DNA from: Flavobacterium sp.
Lineage (GTDB): Bacteria; Bacteroidota; Bacteroidia; Flavobacteriales; Flavobacteriaceae
DNA length: 10,000 nt
Assembly: GCF_020217025.1 (NCBI RefSeq)
Contig: NZ_JAIWOF010000015.1
Location: forward strand, 1 to 10,000
Reading direction: 5' to 3'
Shown here piece by piece: positions 6,605 through 10,000 of this stretch. The stretch's first letter is position 1; each line of letters opens with the position of its first letter. The translations under genes were made by a program, and so were the position numbers. The notes below the pieces were generated by a model that was not told the DNA's origin, ran no database searches, and worked only from the letters and a program-made list of their open reading frames with translations.

Positions 6605-7805
6605 CATTAGCTACAATAAATCCGCCTGTCCAAGCATTTTGAAAGTTAAAACCGCCCGTAATCGCATCGATATTTAGAATTTCCCCAGCAAAAAAAATAT
6701 TAGGTAAAATTTTGCTTTCCATGGTTTTAAAATTCACTTCTTTTAAGTCAATCCCACCTGCGGTCACGAATTCTTCTTTAAACGTACTTTTTCCGTTAAC
6801 TTGAAATTCGCCATTGGTTAATTGTTCGGCTAATGTATTCAATTGTTTCTTATCCACATCTGCCCATTTGGTTTCTTCTGTAATTCCTGCTGCTTTTACG
6901 AGATTTTCCCAAAGACGTTTTGGCAATTCGAAATGCGCGTATTTTGAAACTAATTTTTTAGAATTTTCTTCTTTGATAGTTTTCAACAAATCGATGGCTT
7001 CTTCAAAATCAATTTCGTTTAACCAATTAACTTGAATGGCAAACTGATATTTTTTATCCGCTAATTCTCTTGCTCCCCAAGCAGAAAGACGCAATATTCC
7101 AGGGCCGCTCATGCCCCAATGCGTAATTAATAAAGATCCAGATGCTTGTAGTTTTGATTTCTTTACTTTTACCGAAGCCAAAGCAGAAAGTCCCATCAAA
7201 TCTTTGATTCGCGAGTCTTTAATATTAAATGTAAATAGCGACGGAACAGGTTCAATAATGGAATGTCCAAGATTTTGTAACAATTCCCACATCTTCGGAT
7301 TACTTCCGGAAGCCATTACAATTTTTTCACATGTAAAAACCTCTTGGGTAGTTGTTACTTTCCAATGGTTTTCGGTTTTATATAACTCCTGAACGCTATG
7401 ATTGGTTAAAATATAGATTTTAAGCTTTTGAGTTGCTTTTAAAAAACAATCGATTATTGTTTGAGACGAATTAGAAACGGGAAACATTCTACCATCGTCT
7501 TCAATTTTCAGTTCAACTCCATGTTGTTCAAACCATTCAATCGTATCTCCTGAACAAAATTGATGAAACGGACCTTTTAATTCCTTTTCGCCTCTTGGAT
7601 AAAATTTCACTAAATCATTCGGCACAAAACACGCATGTGTTACATTACAACGACCACCGCCAGAAATACGTACTTTTTCTAAAACGCTTTTCCCTCTTTC
7701 AAGTATAGCTACTTTTAGATTTGGATTTTTTTCTACAATGTTGATAGCTGTAAAAAATCCAGCTGCGCCTCCGCCAATAATGATGATGTCGTATTTTGAG
7801 TTCAA
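6582..7805 (-). CDS. NAD(P)/FAD-dependent oxidoreductase, HI0933/BaiN family
   Basis: The 407-residue flavoprotein opens with a Rossmann FAD-binding motif (DIIIIGGGAAGFFTA, 6-20; Glu36 ends the second strand). It has the family signature KVRISGGGRCNVTH (44-57) and an EDDGRMFPVS segment (102-111). The C-terminus has TAGGIDL (348-354) and IFFAGEILNIDAITGGFNFQNAWTGG (370-395), which complete the FAD site. The length is typical. Some family members (BaiN, RdsA) are flavin reductases acting on bile acids or other substrates; the substrate here cannot be told from sequence. Codons run to a TAA upstream with no ATG before the Gly-rich loop, so TTG at 7803-7805 (giving MNSKYDIIII) is the best start; an upstream ATT is less likely. 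The gene lies downstream of tRNA-Leu behind that gene's terminator. I see no clear promoter in the 41-bp gap and no terminator at its 3' end. Confidence 0.92.
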   Translation of the reverse strand: MNSKYDIIIIGGGAAGFFTAINIVEKNPNLKVAILERGKSVLEKVRISGGGRCNVTHACFVPNDLVKFYPRGEKELKGPFHQFCSGDTIEWFEQHGVELKIEDDGRMFPVSNSSQTIIDCFLKATQKLKIYILTNHSVQELYKTENHWKVTTTQEVFTCEKIVMASGSNPKMWELLQNLGHSIIEPVPSLFTFNIKDSRIKDLMGLSALASVKVKKSKLQASGSLLITHWGMSGPGILRLSAWGARELADKKYQFAIQVNWLNEIDFEEAIDLLKTIKEENSKKLVSKYAHFELPKRLWENLVKAAGITEETKWADVDKKQLNTLAEQLTNGEFQVNGKSTFKEEFVTAGGIDLKEVNFKTMESKILPNIFFAGEILNIDAITGGFNFQNAWTGGFIVANAITSIEP

Positions 7806-7846
7806 TGAGTTTGTTTTAATTTGAATAAAAGTAATTATTTTAAATT

Positions 7847-7875
7847 AAAAAAGCTCCAACTTTCGTTAGAGCTTT
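7847..7875 (-). terminator. Terminator of tRNA-Leu with a GAAA tetraloop
   Basis: On the minus strand the hairpin has AAAGCTC pairing with GAGCTTT (7869-7875 with 7850-7856), extended by three Watson-Crick pairs and one U·G pair. The loop is GAAA (7861-7864), a GNRA tetraloop closed by C-G. A run of six T follows. It begins 3 nt after the tRNA discriminator base. Confidence 0.85.
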
Positions 7876-7878
7876 AAG

Positions 7879-7960
7879 TGCGGGTAAAAGGACTCGAACC
7901 TTCACACCTTGCGGCACCAGATCCTAAGTCTGGCGTGTCTACCAATTTCACCATACCCGC
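7879..7960 (-). tRNA. tRNA-Leu (anticodon UAG)
   Basis: The 82-nt gene folds as a class II tRNA. The acceptor GCGGGTA (7954-7960) pairs with TACCCGC (7880-7886) and the discriminator is A at 7879. The anticodon stem CCAGA/TCTGG holds the loop CTTAGGA with anticodon TAG, which reads CUN leucine codons. A long variable arm (TGCCGCAAGGTGT) and a TTCGAGT T-loop follow. The CCA end is not encoded: after the discriminator comes CTT, so a CCA-adding enzyme is needed. It has its own promoter upstream and a terminator immediately downstream, and stands alone between protein genes. Confidence 0.97.
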
Positions 7961-7979
7961 GTATGCTTAATTGTGGGTG

Positions 7980-8010
7980 CAAATATAGGTAATTGCATTA
8001 AATATTCAAA
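7980..8010 (-). promoter_or_regulatory. Promoter of tRNA-Leu
   Basis: On the minus strand, TTTG (8007-8010) is followed by a 19-nt spacer and TATATTTG (7980-7987). Both elements match the primary-sigma promoter of Bacteroidota (-33 TTTG, -7 TAnnTTTG) exactly. The element ends 19 nt before the first tRNA base, giving a short 5' leader of about 10-13 nt to be processed by RNase P. Confidence 0.78.
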
Positions 8011-8032
8011 CACAAACCACATTTATTTTAAT

Positions 8033-8061
8033 AAAAAAACCTCTCAAAAAGAGAGGTTTTT
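8033..8061 (-). terminator. Terminator of the rplU-rpmA operon
   Basis: The arms aaaaacctctc (8035-8045) and gagaggttttt (8051-8061) pair perfectly around a 5-nt loop. On the minus strand the stem is followed by a run of seven T. It starts 22 nt after the rpmA stop and would keep ribosomal-protein transcription from entering the tRNA gene. Confidence 0.9.
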
Positions 8062-8083
8062 AATATGTTGCTAAATAAAATTA

Positions 8084-8344
8084 TTAAGCTTCGAAAGGAA
8101 CTACAGATACATAAGATTTGTTTTCCCCTTTTTTCTGGAATTTTACAACTCCATCAACTTTAGCATGTAAAGTATGATCTTTACCCATGTAAACGTTTTC
8201 ACCTGGGTTGTGCTTCGAACCTCTTTGTCTAACAATGATGTTTCCAGCAATAGCAGCTTGACCACCATAAATCTTAACGCCTAAACGTTTCGATTCTGAT
8301 TCTCTACCATTCTTCGAACTACCGACACCTTTCTTGTGAGCCAT
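8084..8344 (-). CDS. rpmA: 50S ribosomal protein L27 (bL27)
   Basis: The 86-residue protein is a full-length bL27. It begins [16 protein letters not shown], the flexible basic tail that reaches toward the peptidyl-transferase centre, followed by [12 protein letters not shown] and the conserved core [23 protein letters not shown]. No N-terminal cleavage extension of the Firmicutes type is present. The ATG is 19 nt after the rplU stop, with no Shine-Dalgarno sequence in that gap, and the gene ends the two-gene operon just before a strong hairpin. The rplU-rpmA order is widely conserved; the obg gene that often follows in other phyla is not here. Confidence 0.98.
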   Translation of the reverse strand: MAHKKGVGSSKNGRESESKRLGVKIYGGQAAIAGNIIVRQRGSKHNPGENVYMGKDHTLHAKVDGVVKFQKKGENKSYVSVVPFEA

Positions 8345-8363
8345 GACGTAATATTTTTAAATG

Positions 8364-8786
8364 TTATTCTTCAGTTTTTGGTTTTTTTGTTGCTTTAGCT
8401 TTTGGCTTAACTTCTTCAGTAGCTTCAGTTACTTCAACTTCAACTTCTTTTTTAGCAGCTTTTTTCTTAGCACCAGCAGCAACGATTCCTTCAATTAAAA
8501 TTTGAGTGAATGATTGTCTGTGACCGTTTTTCTTTTTGTAACCTTTTCTTCTTTTCTTTTTGAAAACGATTACTTTATCACCTTTTAAGTGTTGTAACAC
8601 TTTGGCTTCTACTGAAGCACCTTCTACAGCTGGGGCGCCTAAAGTTACTGTTCCGTTTTCATCTAATAAAAGAACTTTGTCAAAAGAAACTTTAGTTCCT
8701 TCTTCTGAAGCTAAACGGTGAACATAAACCTTTTGGTCTTTGCTTACTTTGAATTGTTGCCCTGCTATCTCTACGATTGCGTACAT
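8364..8786 (-). CDS. rplU: 50S ribosomal protein L21 (bL21) with a charged C-terminal extension
   Basis: Residues 1-101 are a normal bL21: [18 protein letters not shown] at the start, the DKVLLL strand, and the rRNA-binding [20 protein letters not shown] segment near 76-95. bL21 of most bacteria stops at about 103 residues. Here about 39 more residues follow, low in complexity and made almost wholly of K, E, A, V, T and P, alternating basic and acidic blocks. Such tails on L21 occur in other Bacteroidota; their role is unclear, and a disordered tail on the ribosome surface is likely. It is the first gene of the operon with rpmA, with a recognisable promoter upstream and a leader of about 25-30 nt. 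That is too short for a long ribosomal-protein leader structure. Confidence 0.97.
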   Translation of the reverse strand: MYAIVEIAGQQFKVSKDQKVYVHRLASEEGTKVSFDKVLLLDENGTVTLGAPAVEGASVEAKVLQHLKGDKVIVFKKKRRKGYKKKNGHRQSFTQILIEGIVAAGAKKKAAKKEVEVEVTEATEEVKPKAKATKKPKTEE

Positions 8787-8818
8787 AACAATGATTTTAG
8801 TTAAAAATTTTAAGGTTG

Positions 8819-8848
8819 CAAATATACAATAATTTATAAACCAAACAA
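8819..8848 (-). promoter_or_regulatory. Promoter of the rplU-rpmA operon
   Basis: On the minus strand TTG (8846-8848, within GTTG) is followed by a 19-nt spacer and TATATTTG (8819-8826), an exact TAnnTTTG. This is the same architecture, spacing and -7 octamer as the tRNA-Leu promoter at 7980-8010. It lies 32 nt upstream of the rplU ATG. Confidence 0.72.
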
Positions 8849-8975
8849 CTATCTCCTTAATAAAAAAATCAGAAATTGTATTTTCAATAAATTTTCTACA
8901 TAAAAACTCTATTTAATTGTAACATAATCCCGAAATTGCGTCTTATTACAATTATATCAAACAAATTAATAACGT

Positions 8976-10000
8976 ATGAAAAAATCTTTAATGGCTTTGG
9001 GTACTGCACTAATGCTTGGCGGAACTGCTTCTGCTCAAAAAGTAACATTCGAGGAATTTGATTTAGACAACGGATTACATGTTGTACTTCATCAAGATAA
9101 TTCTGCACCTGTGGTAATTACGTCTGTAATGTATCATGTAGGAGCAAAAGACGAACAACCAAACCGTACTGGTTTTGCTCACTTTTTTGAACACCTTTTA
9201 TTTGAAGGAACAAAAAACATTGGTAAAGGCGAATGGTTTAAATTAGTTACGGCAAACGGAGGAAACAACAATGCCAATACTACGGATGATAGAACATATT
9301 ACTACGAAGTTTTCCCTTCAAACAATTTAGAATTAGCTATTTGGATGGAATCAGAACGATTAATGCATCCAGTAATTGATCAAAAAGGTGTTGATACACA
9401 AAACGAAGTAGTTAAAGAAGAGAAAAGATTACGTGTTGACAATCAACCTTATGGGAATTTAATTAAAGCGGTTAAAGAAAACATGTTTAAAGTGCATCCA
9501 TATAAATGGACAACCATTGGAGAAATGGAGCATTTAGATGCTGCTACTTTAGAAGAATTCTTAGCTTTCAACAAAAAATTCTATGTGCCAAACAATGCAG
9601 TTTTAGTAATTGCAGGTCAATTTGACAAAGCGCAAGCAAAAGAATGGGTGAAAAAATATTTTAGCGCTATTCCAAAAGGAGCTCCAGTAACTAGAACTAA
9701 AGTAGAAGAAGCACCTATTACAAAAGAATTTAAAGCAACTTGGCAAGATCCAAACATTCAAATTCCAATGGTGGTAGCATCTTACAGAACTCCATCTATG
9801 AAAACTCGTGATGCTAGAGTATTAGATATGATTTCTTCTTACCTTTCTGATGGGAAAAGTTCGAAATTATACAAGAAAATTGTAGACGATAAAAAAATGG
9901 CTTTACAAATTGGAGCTTTTAACTACAGTCAAGAAGATTACGGAATGTATTTAATCTATGGTTTACCAATGGGACAAAATACAACAGAATCTCTTGTAAA
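8976..10000 (+). CDS. M16 family zinc peptidase (insulinase/pitrilysin type), 3' end beyond the right edge
   Basis: The ATG at 8976 opens 341 codons to the window edge with no stop. A Sec signal peptide (MKKSLMALGTALMLGGTASA, cleavage before Gln21) points to the periplasm. The inverted zinc motif HFFEH (His69, Glu72, His73) sits in TGFAHFFEHLLFEGT. Glu149, in NEVVKEEKR 76 residues after His73, is at the position of the third zinc ligand, so this copy should be catalytically active. The N-terminal M16 domain spans about 25-210 and is followed by the start of the M16C domain (TWQDPNIQIPMVVASYRTPS onward). The family degrades peptides in a closed clamshell. M16 genes of Bacteroidota often come in pairs, with the second lacking the zinc motif; a partner could lie beyond the edge. 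The start is divergent from rplU, preceded by an AT-rich leader without a Shine-Dalgarno sequence. Confidence 0.95.
   Translation, partial: MKKSLMALGTALMLGGTASAQKVTFEEFDLDNGLHVVLHQDNSAPVVITSVMYHVGAKDEQPNRTGFAHFFEHLLFEGTKNIGKGEWFKLVTANGGNNNANTTDDRTYYYEVFPSNNLELAIWMESERLMHPVIDQKGVDTQNEVVKEEKRLRVDNQPYGNLIKAVKENMFKVHPYKWTTIGEMEHLDAATLEEFLAFNKKFYVPNNAVLVIAGQFDKAQAKEWVKKYFSAIPKGAPVTRTKVEEAPITKEFKATWQDPNIQIPMVVASYRTPSMKTRDARVLDMISSYLSDGKSSKLYKKIVDDKKMALQIGAFNYSQEDYGMYLIYGLPMGQNTTESLV

Noticed and set aside
6814..7392. Two plus-strand open frames (6814-7035 and 7111-7392)
   Set aside because: Both lie inside the flavoprotein gene on the opposite strand and resemble no protein; they are shadows of its codon pattern.
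8787..8975. A regulatory RNA or ribosomal-protein leader in the rplU/M16 gap
   Set aside because: The rplU leader implied by its promoter is only about 25-30 nt, and I see no stable hairpin or riboswitch-like core in the remaining AT-rich sequence.
8896..9108. A 70-residue minus-strand open frame
   Set aside because: It overlaps the signal peptide and N-terminus of the M16 peptidase in antisense and has no promoter or motif support.
1..10000. CRISPR arrays, prophage genes, transposases or defence systems
   Set aside because: No regular spaced repeats and no recognisable proteins of these types occur on either strand.

Overview
The window looks like a chromosomal segment from a member of Flavobacteriaceae (Bacteroidota), probably Flavobacterium or a close relative. 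The evidence is the strong AT bias, start codons without Shine-Dalgarno sequences, Bacteroidota-type promoters (TTTG or TTG, 19 nt, then TAnnTTTG), a mevalonate pathway for isoprenoids, a lysine-rich tail on ribosomal protein L21, and many short lipoprotein signals.

Layout. (1) Positions 1-2242, minus strand: mevalonate kinase (partial, runs off the left edge), a small S23/four-helix-bundle protein, and diphosphomevalonate decarboxylase. The small gene sits inside a 17-bp inverted repeat between the two mevalonate genes, and the repeat supplies the last codons of mvaD. (2) 2325-2801, plus strand: a TspO/MBR membrane protein, divergent from mvaD, ending at a strong bidirectional terminator. 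(3) 2869-6604: three lipoprotein genes. An LPP20-like lipoprotein is on the minus strand. A TPR-repeat lipoprotein and a larger LPP20-domain lipoprotein are on the plus strand, coupled by a TAATG stop/start overlap. This is probably an envelope-associated module of unknown function and is the least described part of the window. (4) 6582-7805, minus strand: a HI0933/BaiN-type flavoprotein. Its 3' end overlaps the preceding gene by 23 bp, and it apparently starts at TTG. (5) 7879-7960, minus strand: tRNA-Leu(UAG), with its own promoter and a GNRA-capped terminator. (6) 8084-8786, minus strand: the rplU-rpmA (L21-L27) operon with a clear promoter and terminator. (7) 8976 to the right edge, plus strand: an exported M16 zinc peptidase (partial).

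The mevalonate genes make isopentenyl diphosphate, the rplU-rpmA and tRNA genes serve translation, and the lipoprotein and M16 genes act in the cell envelope. Most of the window is ordinary core genome. I found no CRISPR array, prophage, defence system or secondary-metabolite cluster. The parts most worth a second look are the repeat-bracketed four-helix gene and the lipoprotein module. Two real partial genes run off the window edges: the mevalonate kinase (1-766) and the M16 peptidase (8976-10000).
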